A stretch of 64,000 bases of DNA from Nocardia kruczakiae NBRC 101016. Lineage in GTDB: Bacteria; Actinomycetota; Actinomycetes; Mycobacteriales; Mycobacteriaceae. A model generated the notes under the pieces. The model was not told where the DNA came from. It saw nothing but the letters and a program-made list of their open reading frames with translations, and did not search any database. Below are positions 50,639 to 59,236 of the stretch, in pieces. The stretch is from contig NZ_BDBL01000026.1 in NCBI RefSeq assembly GCF_001612965.1, forward strand, positions 1 through 64,000, given 5' to 3'. Numbering within the stretch: the stretch's first letter is position 1; each line of letters begins with the position of its first letter. A program made the translations under genes and the position numbers.

Positions 50639-51454
50639 GTGACGACGACGAACCTGCATCCCGTGCGCGGCCGCTACCGCGATCCGGAGCTGACCTCGCT
50701 GGCGCGGACCAACTCGGTGATCGAGTTGCAGCTCGCCCACCGGTCGGTGCGCGCCTTCCTCGACGAGCCCGTGGGCGAGGAGGAGCTGACCGCGATCGTC
50801 GCGGCGGCGCAGTCGGCCTCGACCTCGTCGAATCTGCAGGCGTGGAGCGTCGTCGCGGTGCGGGATCCGGCGCGCCGCGATCGACTGGCGACGCTGGCGG
50901 GCGATCAGGATTTCATCCGTCGCGCACCGCTGTTCCTGGTGTGGCTGGCCGACCTGGGCCGGATCGCCCGGCTCGCGGCGGCCCGCCAGGCGACGGCCGG
51001 GGCGACCGAATACCTCGAGTCGACGATCCTCGGTTTCGTCGATACGTCCCTCGCGGCGCAGAACGCGGTGATCGCGGCCGAATCACTGGGTCTGGGCACG
51101 GTTTTCGTGGGCGGTATCCGCAACAACCCCGACGGCGTCGCCGCCGAGCTGAATCTGCCGGACCGGGTGTTCGCCGCCTTCGGGCTCGCGGTGGGTGTGC
51201 CCGACCCGGCCGAATCCGCCGGTGTGAAACCGCGGTTGCCGCAACGCGCGGTCCTGCACCATGAGGTCTACGACGCCACCGGGGATGCCGTGATCGACGA
51301 TTACGACGCGCGGCTGTCCGAATACAACGCCGAACACGGTCGCTCGATCGGCTGGATCGCCACCGTTCTCCAGCGCCTCGCCGACCGCGACAGTCTCAAA
51401 GGCAGGCACCGCCTGCGAGAACATCTTCGGCGTCAGGGTTTTCCGTCGGTGTAA
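50639..51454 (+). CDS. NfsA-like NADPH nitroreductase
   Basis: 271 residues from GTG at 50639. FMN-binding signatures: AHRSVRAFLDEPVGEEELTAIVAAAQSASTSSNLQAWSVV, then ESTILGFVDTSLAAQNAVIAAESLGLGTVFVGGIRN and FAAFGLAVGVPDP, as in NfsA/FRP-type oxygen-insensitive nitroreductases; KGRHRLREHLRRQGF at the end is also typical. It reduces nitroaromatics and quinones with NADPH. Ribosome site is weak. It is divergent from the secreted hydrolase and convergent with the second tRNA. Confidence 0.9.
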   Translation: MTTTNLHPVRGRYRDPELTSLARTNSVIELQLAHRSVRAFLDEPVGEEELTAIVAAAQSASTSSNLQAWSVVAVRDPARRDRLATLAGDQDFIRRAPLFLVWLADLGRIARLAAARQATAGATEYLESTILGFVDTSLAAQNAVIAAESLGLGTVFVGGIRNNPDGVAAELNLPDRVFAAFGLAVGVPDPAESAGVKPRLPQRAVLHHEVYDATGDAVIDDYDARLSEYNAEHGRSIGWIATVLQRLADRDSLKGRHRLREHLRRQGFPSV

Positions 51455-51477
51455 CGCACTGCTGGAGAAACGAAAAA

Positions 51478-51505
51478 GGTCCCGGAACCTTCTGGTTCCG
51501 GGACC
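51478..51505. terminator. tRNA transcript terminator, copy 2
   Basis: GGTCCCGGAACC (51478-51489), loop TTCT, and GGTTCCGGGACC (51494-51505): the same 12-bp stem as at copy 1 with a different loop. On the minus strand it is followed by TTTTTCG, a good U-tract. It may also stop the convergent nitroreductase transcript. Confidence 0.87.
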
Positions 51506-51515
51506 TCTTCGCTAG

Positions 51516-51589
51516 TAGCGGGGACAGGATTTGAACCTGCGACCTCTGGGTTATGAGCCCAGCGAGCTACCGAGCTGCTCCACCCCGCG
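51516..51589 (-). tRNA. Initiator tRNA-Met (CAU), copy 2
   Basis: Identical over all 74 nt to 48601-48674: same CAT anticodon, GGG/CCC anticodon stem and C1-U72 mismatch, CCA not encoded. It lies in the same orientation 2915 bp away with its own hairpin terminator, so it is an independent, duplicated initiator tRNA gene. Confidence 0.93.
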
Positions 51590-52213
51590 TCGGTGAACAC
51601 AACATTACACACGAGTCGACAGACGTAGCAAATCCGGTGGTCAGAACCGGTTTCGACGAGCATCGACGCGATCTCGACCTCGGCCGCCACAGCTTCCCGC
51701 CCGCGAAATACCGGCCGGCCACACTTGCCGATCGCATCGACATCGTCCACCGGCCGCCGAAATCACACCCACGAGGCCCGAATCGGACGAACCGGCGACT
51801 CGATACGGAAGGCTCGCCAAAACCTCGGATGAGCAGAACTCACGTGGGAAACGCGCGCGTTTCCAAAAAGCAGGCCCGAAAAACGTGACCCGGGACACTA
51901 TTTTCACGTGATTCACCGCACATAACGACCACATAACGAACGACCGCAATACCCGAACACTGCATAGCCAACCTGCATCAACGCTCGAATCCGGTTATTC
52001 GCTTCATGCAATTGTCTCTGTTATCAAGACGTGATCTGCCGAGATCTGTTCGTTATGGTCGAGTGCGGCCCGGAGCGAACCCGTGATGGGCATCCAGACC
52101 CGAACCGCTGCACACCGGCAACCCTGCCCCGCGGTTCGGGGATCCCCGACCTCCTGGGGGCAGGGACGCGGCGGAACTTCGCCGGGCCGGCGGGCGCAGG
52201 GAGGGACACCACC
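51590..52213 (+). promoter_or_regulatory. Promoter and long leader region of rpf
   Basis: This 624-bp gap has no convincing gene. It is AT-richer at 51880-52030. ACATAACGA occurs twice at 51920-51928 and 51931-51939 (11-bp period), and the reverse-oriented TCGTTATG recurs near 52049. From about 52040 to the rpf start the RNA can form several strong stems, including a candidate pseudoknot annotated separately. A long regulated leader is plausible, as rpf genes are tightly controlled. Confidence 0.45.
52099..52165 (+). ncRNA. Candidate H-type pseudoknot in the rpf leader
   Basis: Stem 1 pairs CCCGAACCGC (52099-52108) with GCGGTTCGGG (52131-52140), 10 bp, perfect. Stem 2 pairs CCCTGCCCC (52122-52130), inside the stem-1 loop, with GGGGCAGGG (52157-52165), 9 bp, perfect. 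The crossing order makes an H-type pseudoknot. CGGGGATCCCCG (52137-52148) could compete. The rpf ATG is 49 nt downstream. A cis-regulatory RNA is inferred from structure alone. Confidence 0.5.
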
Positions 52214-52747
52214 ATGAACAAGAACCGGAAGATCAGCAGTCGCGCCCTCGGCTTCGCCGCCGTCGCCGGCGCCCTTGTTGCCGTCCCGTTCGCAGCTTCC
52301 ACCACTGCTTCGGCTGCGCCCGCCCACGACTGGGACGGTGTCGCGCAGTGCGAGAGCGGCGGCAACTGGAATATCAACACCGGCAACGGCTACTACGGCG
52401 GTCTGCAGTTCACGCAGTCCACCTGGAGCGCCAACGGTGGCAGCGGCTCGCCGCAGAACGCGAGCAAGGACGAGCAGATCCGCGTCGCGGAGAACGTGCT
52501 GCAGACCCAGGGCCCCGGCGCCTGGCCGGTGTGCGGTCAGTACCTGCGCTACGCGCCCGCCGAGGAGACCCAGCCGGCCCCGCAGCCCGAGCCGACCGCT
52601 CCGGTGCAGCTGCCGAACGATCGCCAGGACCTCGTCGACAAGGCCACCGACGCCGGCAAGCAGGCCGCGCAGCAGTTCGGTGTGGGCGAGCAGTTCCAGC
52701 AGATCCTCGACCAGAACAGCGGTCTGATCGACTCCCTCGGTCGCTGA
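52214..52747 (+). CDS. Resuscitation-promoting factor (Rpf)
   Basis: 177 residues from ATG at 52214 with AGGGAGGG 8 nt upstream. Signal peptide 1-34 (ending TASA-AP). Rpf domain from about 38 to 118: WDGVAQCESGGNWNINTGNG with catalytic E47, YGGLQFTQSTW, and WPVCG closing the C46-C114 disulfide. It is a lysozyme-like transglycosylase acting on peptidoglycan that promotes regrowth of dormant cells. The C-terminal part is a Pro/Gln-rich linker and a short helix, with no LysM or DUF348 domains, so it is a short RpfC/D/E-like form. A structured leader precedes it and a strong terminator follows. Confidence 0.95.
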   Translation: MNKNRKISSRALGFAAVAGALVAVPFAASTTASAAPAHDWDGVAQCESGGNWNINTGNGYYGGLQFTQSTWSANGGSGSPQNASKDEQIRVAENVLQTQGPGAWPVCGQYLRYAPAEETQPAPQPEPTAPVQLPNDRQDLVDKATDAGKQAAQQFGVGEQFQQILDQNSGLIDSLGR

Positions 52748-52786
52748 GCCGCGGCGCGGTAGTTCCGCGCCTGCCGCGACCCGAAC

Positions 52787-52827
52787 ACATTCGGCGCTGC
52801 CATCCTCGTGATGGCAGCGCCGAATGT
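52787..52827. terminator. Bidirectional hairpin terminator
   Basis: ACATTCGGCGCTGCCATC (52787-52804) and its exact complement at 52810-52827 form an 18-bp stem with the loop CTCGT. A second GC hairpin (about 52751-52777) lies just upstream. They separate the convergent rpf and UPF0182 genes. U-tracts are short, but the stem is very stable. Confidence 0.85.
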
Positions 52828-52843
52828 CGTTGTGGAGCCGGGT

Positions 52844-55800
52844 CTATCCGCCGGCCTTGTTGTAGGCGTCGATGGCCTTCTGCAGGCCTTCCAGCGCCTT
52901 GCCCAACTGCCCGAGGTCACCGGACTTCTGCGCGTCCTCGACGCCCTTCAGGGCATCGTTGAGCTCCTTGACCGCGGCATCCTTACCCGCCGACCCGGTC
53001 GTGGGCGGCGGCGCCGTCGAGGAGGGCGGCGGAGTGTTCTGGTTCGACGGCGGTGGTGAGGTACTGCCCTGCTGGCCGGGCGGGTTGATCGCCGCCTGCC
53101 CGGGCTGCTGCGTCGTGGCGGCGCCCAATCCGTCCTGGACGTCGTTGAGCGCGTCACCCAGCGTGGACTGATAGCCCACCTTGTCGCCGTAGGAGGCCAG
53201 GACCTTCACCAGCTGCGGGAACGACGCCGTGGTCGGTCCGCTGTTGCGCTCCAGATACCAGGGTTCGACGTAGAGGATGCCGCCCTCGCCGATGGGCAGG
53301 GTGAGCAGATTCCCGTATTTGATCTTGTTGGTGTTACCACCGGTCAGCAATGTCCGGTCGTTCGAGACCCGGGCATCGGTGGTCATCGACGTCTGGACCT
53401 GTTGCGGGCCCGGTGTCTGCGAATCCGTCGGCAGCTTGAGCACCGTGAACTTGCCGTAGTTCTCCGGATCCGACGCGACCTGGATATAGGCCGCGAGGAA
53501 CTGGCGTTTGAAGCCGACCATCGCACTGGTCAGATTGAACTGCGGCCGACCGGTTTTCGGATCGCCGATGAGCACGTAGTACGGCGGCTGATGCGCGTTG
53601 GTCGGGGTGTCGGAGGTCGGATCGTTGGGGACCGACCAGAACGCGTTGTTGGTGAAGAACTCGCGCGGATCGTTCACGTGGTAGCGCGCCAGCATCTCGC
53701 GCTGCACCTTGAACAGATCCTCCGGATACCGGAAATGCGCAGCCAGCTCCGGCGAGATCTCGCTCTGCGGCTTCACCGAGTTCGGGAACACCCCACGCCA
53801 GGCGTTGAGCACCGGATCGGTGGGATCCACGTCGTACAGGTTGACCGTGCCGTCGTAGGCGTCGACCGTGGCCTTGACGGAGTTGCGGATATAGCTGACT
53901 TCCTTGCGCGGCAACGTGCGACCGGTGTTCTGGTCGATGCTGTCCTCGACCACGCCTTCCAGCGAGGTGCGTTGCGCGTAGGGGAAGTTGTCCAGCGTGG
54001 TGTAGGCGTCGACGATCCAGAGGATGCGCCCGTTCACCACCGCCGGATACATGTCGCCGTCGGTGGTCAGCCACGGTGCCACCTGCTGCACGCGGCTGCG
54101 CGGATCGCGGTTGTAGATGATCTTCGAATCCGAGCCGATGGCGCCGGAGAACAGGATGTTGCGTTCGGCGTACTTGGCGGCGAAGGCGAGCCGGTTGAAC
54201 CAGTTGCCGATCGGCACACCGCCCTTACCGGTGTAGGTGTACTGGTCGGTGCCGGTGTCGTATTCGCGCGGCGGCTGGTTGTTGCCGCCCACGATGGCGT
54301 AGTCGGCATCGGATTTGGAGATCATCTCGCCGTAGTAGATGCGCGGCTGATCGACCGGGATGGCCTGCTTGTCCTTGGGCGTGAACAGATCGCTCACCGT
54401 CGACTTGTCGCCGACGTTGAAGACCGGATATCCGTACCCGCCGCTGGAGCTGCTGGTGCCGGCGCCGGTGGCGGCCTGCTGAGTTTCCTTGGGCGGGGCC
54501 ACGTTCACCCGGTTGGCCGGGGACGCGACGAAGCCGTCGCCGTGGGTGTAGACGGTGTGCTTGTTGATCCAGTCGGTCTGGTTACCGGACAGGTTCTGCG
54601 GCACCAGTTCGCGGGCGGCGACGATGTAGTCCTGTTTCTCGCCGTTGATGGTGTAGCGGTCGATGTCCAGCGGGTCCGGGAAGCCGTAGAAGTTCTGCAG
54701 CTGCTGGCGCTGGATGAAGGTCTGGGTCAGCAGATTCGGATCCAGCAGCCGGATATTGCCGATGGTCTGCTGATCGGCCGGAATGGATCCCGGATCCTTG
54801 GTCTGCGAACCCTTGTAGTCGACGTAGGAGACCTTGTCGTCGGTGAGCCCGTAGGCCTGCCGGGTCGCCGTGATGTTGCGTTCGATATAGGTCGCTTCCT
54901 TGGTGGCGGCGTTCGGGCGCACCTCGAACTGCTCGACCACCAGCGGCCACACCGCACCGACCAGGATCGACGACAGCAACAGCAGGGCGGCCGCCATCGC
55001 GGGCACGCGCAGATCGCGCAGCACCACCCCGGCGAAGAACGCGACGGCGCAGATGATCGCGATCGACATCAGGATCAGCTTGGCCGGCAGCACCGCGTTG
55101 ATATCGGTGTAGGAACCACCGGTGAAGGTGGGCTCCTTGCGGGTGCTCGACAGCAGCGAGTACCGGTCGAACCAGTAGGCGACCGCCTTCAGCACCACGA
55201 ACGTGCCCGCGATCAGCGCGAGCTGGATGCGGGCCGGGCGGGTCAGCGTGCCCTCCCGTCCGGCCAGCCGCAGCCCGCCGAAGATGTAGTGCGTGACCAG
55301 ATTCGCGAAGAACGCGATCACCACGGCCACGAACAGCCAATTCAGCAGCAGCTTGTAGAAGGGCAGATCGAAGGCGTAGAAACCGACGTCGATGTGGAAC
55401 TGCGGATCCTTGATCCCGAACGAGCCGCCGTGCAGGAACAGCTGCACCGTGACCCAGCTCGACTGCGCGACCAGACCCGACAGCAGGCCGACCAGTACCG
55501 GGATGCCGATGCCGAACAGTCGCAACCGGCCCATCACGGTGGTGCGGTAGCGCGCGATCGGGTCGCTGGGACCGGACACCGGGACGAAGACCGGGCGGGT
55601 GCGGTAGGCGGCCAGCAGCGCCAGCCAGACCAGTGCCCCGACCGCGACCGCGACGATGAGGAACAACAGGAGCCGGGTGACGAGCACCGTGGTGAACACC
55701 TGGCGGAAGCCGACCTCGCCGAACCACAGCCAGTTGGTGTACGCGTCGGTCAACCGCGGGCCGACCAGCAGCAACGCCGCAATCACGAGCGCGGTGATCA

Positions 55801-55858
55801 GCAATATCCGGCTGCGTCGAGACAGCGAAGGTAAGCCTGTCGGGGGGCGCATGCCCAC
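52844..55858 (-). CDS. UPF0182 family membrane protein
   Basis: 1004 residues from GTG at 55858 (GGGAG 9 nt upstream), giving MGMRPPTGLPSLSRRSRIL, as in the mycobacterial homologues as I remember them. Seven membrane helices within the first 330 residues, including the TNWLWFGEVGFRQVFTTVL block, then a large extracytoplasmic domain with NARPYIERNI-like NAATKEATYIERNITATRQAYG, RLLDPNLLTQTFIQRQQLQNFY and RYPEDLFKVQREMLARYHV. A Pro/Gln/Ser-rich spacer and a short coiled-coil end (KDAAVKELNDALKGVEDAQKSG) close it. Function unknown, widely conserved in actinobacteria. Likely envelope-related. Confidence 0.92.
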   Translation of the reverse strand: MGMRPPTGLPSLSRRSRILLITALVIAALLLVGPRLTDAYTNWLWFGEVGFRQVFTTVLVTRLLLFLIVAVAVGALVWLALLAAYRTRPVFVPVSGPSDPIARYRTTVMGRLRLFGIGIPVLVGLLSGLVAQSSWVTVQLFLHGGSFGIKDPQFHIDVGFYAFDLPFYKLLLNWLFVAVVIAFFANLVTHYIFGGLRLAGREGTLTRPARIQLALIAGTFVVLKAVAYWFDRYSLLSSTRKEPTFTGGSYTDINAVLPAKLILMSIAIICAVAFFAGVVLRDLRVPAMAAALLLLSSILVGAVWPLVVEQFEVRPNAATKEATYIERNITATRQAYGLTDDKVSYVDYKGSQTKDPGSIPADQQTIGNIRLLDPNLLTQTFIQRQQLQNFYGFPDPLDIDRYTINGEKQDYIVAARELVPQNLSGNQTDWINKHTVYTHGDGFVASPANRVNVAPPKETQQAATGAGTSSSSGGYGYPVFNVGDKSTVSDLFTPKDKQAIPVDQPRIYYGEMISKSDADYAIVGGNNQPPREYDTGTDQYTYTGKGGVPIGNWFNRLAFAAKYAERNILFSGAIGSDSKIIYNRDPRSRVQQVAPWLTTDGDMYPAVVNGRILWIVDAYTTLDNFPYAQRTSLEGVVEDSIDQNTGRTLPRKEVSYIRNSVKATVDAYDGTVNLYDVDPTDPVLNAWRGVFPNSVKPQSEISPELAAHFRYPEDLFKVQREMLARYHVNDPREFFTNNAFWSVPNDPTSDTPTNAHQPPYYVLIGDPKTGRPQFNLTSAMVGFKRQFLAAYIQVASDPENYGKFTVLKLPTDSQTPGPQQVQTSMTTDARVSNDRTLLTGGNTNKIKYGNLLTLPIGEGGILYVEPWYLERNSGPTTASFPQLVKVLASYGDKVGYQSTLGDALNDVQDGLGAATTQQPGQAAINPPGQQGSTSPPPSNQNTPPPSSTAPPPTTGSAGKDAAVKELNDALKGVEDAQKSGDLGQLGKALEGLQKAIDAYNKAGG

Positions 55859-56043
55859 GATGCCACTCTCCCAGGTCCGGCGGCGTACCGAGGCGAATGT
55901 CGGCCGATACACCGCAGTCCGATGATGCGTCCGGTCCCTGCGGACCGTCTCTCGCGCCCCACTCTACGTAAAACGGGACGGCTTGGATCGCGATGGCTCC
56001 GGTATGCCGTGGCGGGGACGCGGGCGCTCGTGGTGGACGTACA

Positions 56044-56640
56044 GTGTCGGCCGTGACTGTGGACAATCCCTCCTCCGCCCTGTACCACTGCATCCGGGAC
56101 GTGGCCGAGTTCGCCGACACCGAGGGCTGGGATCAGCCGCCGCAGTTGTTCGCGCTGGTACCGACCGCCGACCTGGTGGCCGCCGAGCCGACGCTCGAGG
56201 ATCAGCTCGACGACGGGGCCGCCTTGACTCCCATTGCCCAGGAACCGCTTCCCGACGATCTGAGCGGCGATTCGATGGCCCTCGACGAATTCCTCGCCAC
56301 CACAAGCTGGCCGCCCGCCGTCGAGGGGGTGGTGCTGGTGCAGCAGATCGTGGTGCTGCCGCCGAACGCCGAACACACGCTCGACGAGGCCATCGCACCG
56401 CTGCTGGCCGACCGCGACGCCGCCGACCGCGCCGGTCGCGACGCCGCGCAGACTCATCCCGAGCGCCGCGACGCCCGGCTCTACGCCGGCGTGCTGCGCG
56501 ACGGAGTCTCGTTGTGCCTGTTGCAGTTACGCCCCGAAGAGGACGAGGCGTTCCCCGACCTGGATCTGCGCACCGCGCCGAATCTGGCCCCCAACCTGAT
56601 CGACGCGCTGCGCCACACGCTCGAGAACGAGCCGGACTAA
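56044..56640 (+). CDS. PPA1309-family protein
   Basis: 198 residues from GTG at 56044; GTG at 56053 is equally possible as neither has a strong ribosome site. VDNPSSALYHCIRDVAEFADTEGWDQPPQLFALV at the start and ARLYAGVLRDGVSLCLLQLRPEEDE near the end match a conserved actinobacterial family of unknown function. Soluble, acidic, alpha/beta. It is divergent from the UPF0182 gene, and its stop overlaps by 3 nt that of the convergent PDZ protease gene. Confidence 0.82.
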   Translation: MSAVTVDNPSSALYHCIRDVAEFADTEGWDQPPQLFALVPTADLVAAEPTLEDQLDDGAALTPIAQEPLPDDLSGDSMALDEFLATTSWPPAVEGVVLVQQIVVLPPNAEHTLDEAIAPLLADRDAADRAGRDAAQTHPERRDARLYAGVLRDGVSLCLLQLRPEEDEAFPDLDLRTAPNLAPNLIDALRHTLENEPD

Positions 56641-57671
56641 CCGCAACTGGGGGCGGGGCGTCCGGCGTTGATGTCGTCGAGCGACTGCACCGCGCTGGAC
56701 AACGTGTCGACCTTCACCAGTTTCAGGCCGTCCGGGGTGCGCTGGCGAGCCTCGTTGCAGTTGTCGGCGGGGACCAGGAAGGTCTCCGCACCGGCGTCGC
56801 GGGCCGCGATCATCTTGTACTGGATACCGCCGATCGGGCCGACCTTGCCCTGCGGATCGATGGTTCCGGTCCCGGCGACGAAGCGTCCGCCGTTGAGTTC
56901 GCCGGGGCTGAGCTTGTCGACCAGGGCCAGGCTGAACATCAGACCGGCCGAGGGGCCGCCGATATCGGCGAGATTGAAATCGACCTGCAGCGGACCGGCC
57001 GGCACCTCCTGCGGGGTGACGCCGAGGTAGGCCTTGTTCGAATCGTCCGGGCGCGCACCGAGTTTCACCTCGGCCGTCTGCTCCACGCCGCCGCGGCGGA
57101 TCACCATCGGGATCGTTGTGCCCGGGGCGGCACCCTGCACCGCCTCGATCACGTCCTTGGAGGTCGTGATCGGTTTCCCGTTCACGCTCACCAGTTCGTC
57201 ACCCTTCTGCAGCACCGCTTTGGCCGGCCCGTCGTCGGCCACGACGCGCACCTGAACCTTGGTCGGATACTTCAGGAAGTTCAGCGCGGCCAGTTCGGCG
57301 TTGTCCTCGGATTCCTTGAAATCGGCCTGGTTGGACTTGTCCACCTGATCGCGGGGAACGCCGGGCGGGTAGACCTCGGCACGCGGCACCAGCCCGTAGC
57401 GGCCGTCCACCCACAAGCCCATCGCCTCGAATATATTCAGCCCGTCGCGAACGGACACCGTCGTCATGTTCAGGTGTCCCGAGGTCGGATCCACCGCGGC
57501 ACCCTGCACCGCGACGACCTGCTTGCCCTCCACCTCACCGAGGGTATTGAAGGTGGGACCAGGGCCGAGAGCGACGAACGGCACCGTCACCGCACTGCCC
57601 ACCACACCGAGGACGAGCACGGGCACCAGAGCCGCTATCAAGGTGATGATCCGACGATTCACCCGGCCCAC
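56637..57671 (-). CDS. PDZ and Lon-type protease domain protein
   Basis: 344 residues. One N-terminal membrane helix (about 7-30) places the rest outside. A PDZ domain (about 160-230: AKAVLQKGDELVSVNGKPITTSKDVIEAV) precedes an S16 Lon-like protease domain with catalytic S241 (GGPSAGLMFS) and K286 (GGIQYKMIAARDAG), and the LVPADNCNEAR segment. This is the Rv3194c-type secreted PDZ-Lon protein, probably processing or surveying envelope proteins. It is divergent from the DUF2342 gene with only 41 bp between. Confidence 0.93.
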   Translation of the reverse strand: MGRVNRRIITLIAALVPVLVLGVVGSAVTVPFVALGPGPTFNTLGEVEGKQVVAVQGAAVDPTSGHLNMTTVSVRDGLNIFEAMGLWVDGRYGLVPRAEVYPPGVPRDQVDKSNQADFKESEDNAELAALNFLKYPTKVQVRVVADDGPAKAVLQKGDELVSVNGKPITTSKDVIEAVQGAAPGTTIPMVIRRGGVEQTAEVKLGARPDDSNKAYLGVTPQEVPAGPLQVDFNLADIGGPSAGLMFSLALVDKLSPGELNGGRFVAGTGTIDPQGKVGPIGGIQYKMIAARDAGAETFLVPADNCNEARQRTPDGLKLVKVDTLSSAVQSLDDINAGRPAPSCG

Positions 57672-57712
57672 AGTAGCGGCTCCACGATCACCATCCGCGT
57701 AGCCTTGGGGGC

Positions 57713-59206
57713 ATGAGCGACGTGCCCTTCGGATTCTCGAACCGCGACGACGATCCCGACCGTGACAAGCGTGACGATCAGGCCGGTTCCGGAGCGAACA
57801 ACCCCTTCGCCTTCGGTATGGGGTCTTCGGGCGCGGCCGGATTCGATCCCGCGGCCTTCGGGCAGATGCTGACCTCGCTCGGGCAGATGTTCTCCACCAT
57901 GAGCCAGCCGGGCGGCCAGGCGAGCCCGGTCAACTACGACGTCGCCAAGCGGCTGGCTCGCCAGCAACTCGGTTCGACGGTCGCGCCGATCACCGACGGT
58001 GCGCAGCGCGCCGTCAGCGATGCCGCGCATCTGGCCGAACTGTGGTTGGACGCGGCGACCACCCTGCCCGCCGGGGCCACGAAGACGGTCGCGTGGTCGC
58101 CCAACGATTGGATCGAGCAGACACTGCCGACCTGGAAGCGACTGTGTGATCCGGTCGCCGAGCAGGTCTCGGGTATGTGGAGTTCGACACTGCCGGAGGA
58201 GGCCAAGCAGTTCGCCGGGCCGATGCTCGGCATGCTCGGGCAGATGGGTGGTCTGGCCTTCGGCTCGCAGCTGGGGCAGGCGCTGGGACAGCTCGCCCAG
58301 GAGGTACTGACCTCCACCGATATCGGGCTGCCGCTGGGTCCGGCCGGAACCGCGGCGCTGCTGCCCAGCGCGATCAGCGAATTCAGCAAGGGCCTGGAGC
58401 TTCCCGAAAGCGAGATCCTGGTTTATCTGGCCGCCCGCGAGGCCGCCCACCAGCGGCTGTTCGCCCATGTGCCGTGGCTGCGGCAGCAGGTACTCGGCGC
58501 GGTCGAGGATTACGCGCGTGGCATCCGGATGGACTTCTCCGCGATCGAGGAGGCCGCGCAGAACATCGATCCGATGTCGCTGACCGATCCGTCGAAACTC
58601 GAGGAACTGCTGTCGCAGGGCACCTTCGAACCGCAGACCACCCCCGAGCAGAAGGCCGCGCTGGAGCGGCTGGAAACACTGCTGGCGCTGATCGAGGGCT
58701 GGGTTCAGGTCGTGGTGGCCGAGGCCGTCGGCGACCGGCTGCCCGGTGCGGGCGCGCTGGCCGAGACGCTGCGGCGCCGCCGCGCCACCGGCGGTCCGGC
58801 CGAACAGACCTTCGCCACTCTGGTCGGTTTGGAGTTGCGTCCGCGCAAGCTGCGGGAGGCCGCCACGCTGTGGCAGCGGCTGACCACCGATGCGGGGATG
58901 TCGGCGCGCGACGCGGTGTGGGCGCATCCGGATCTGCTGCCCAGTTCCGAGGACCTCGACAAGCCGAGCGGCTTCATCGACGGTGTGATCGGTGGCGGCG
59001 CCAACGTTTTCGACGATCCGCTGGCGCAGCTGGCCGAGACCGAGGCGCGCGAACGCCGCGAAGGCGCTGCGGCGCAACAGGAGCGGCCGAACAAGGACTC
59101 CGACGGTGACAAGGACACGGAAGGCACTGCCGCCCAGGGTGATTCCGCTTCGGACGCACATCCGGCCGACGCCGACGACGAGCGCGGCGACAACGAGGAT
59201 CACTGA
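57713..59206 (+). CDS. DUF2342 (zinc-dependent metalloprotease-like) protein
   Basis: 497 residues from ATG at 57713. The family region runs from about 55 to 430: AKRLARQQLGSTVAPITDGAQRAV, GSQLGQALGQLAQEVLTSTDIGLPLGP, and the putative metal motif, which reads REAAH (242-246) instead of HExxH, so one zinc His is missing. LFAHVPWLRQQVLGAVEDYARGI and GWVQVVVAEAVGDRLPG follow as usual. The C-terminal tail is very acidic and disordered. Because the metal motif is incomplete, the hydrolase name used for this family may not hold here. Conserved next to the PDZ-Lon gene (Rv3195-like). Confidence 0.85.
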   Translation: MSDVPFGFSNRDDDPDRDKRDDQAGSGANNPFAFGMGSSGAAGFDPAAFGQMLTSLGQMFSTMSQPGGQASPVNYDVAKRLARQQLGSTVAPITDGAQRAVSDAAHLAELWLDAATTLPAGATKTVAWSPNDWIEQTLPTWKRLCDPVAEQVSGMWSSTLPEEAKQFAGPMLGMLGQMGGLAFGSQLGQALGQLAQEVLTSTDIGLPLGPAGTAALLPSAISEFSKGLELPESEILVYLAAREAAHQRLFAHVPWLRQQVLGAVEDYARGIRMDFSAIEEAAQNIDPMSLTDPSKLEELLSQGTFEPQTTPEQKAALERLETLLALIEGWVQVVVAEAVGDRLPGAGALAETLRRRRATGGPAEQTFATLVGLELRPRKLREAATLWQRLTTDAGMSARDAVWAHPDLLPSSEDLDKPSGFIDGVIGGGANVFDDPLAQLAETEARERREGAAAQQERPNKDSDGDKDTEGTAAQGDSASDAHPADADDERGDNEDH

Positions 59207-59236
59207 CCGTCGGCGGCGCAGTCCGGCCGGCGCGGT

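Noticed and set aside
48601..51589. Integrative element flanked by tRNA att sites
   Set aside because: The direct repeats are complete tRNA genes with their own terminators, and no integrase or phage gene lies between.
52040..52213. ydaO-type c-di-AMP riboswitch before rpf
   Set aside because: Expected from knowledge of other rpf genes, but the conserved core (GGGGnACCC, GGGUGAAU and the CCGAA...CAGCUAACC element) is not found; only strong stems are seen.
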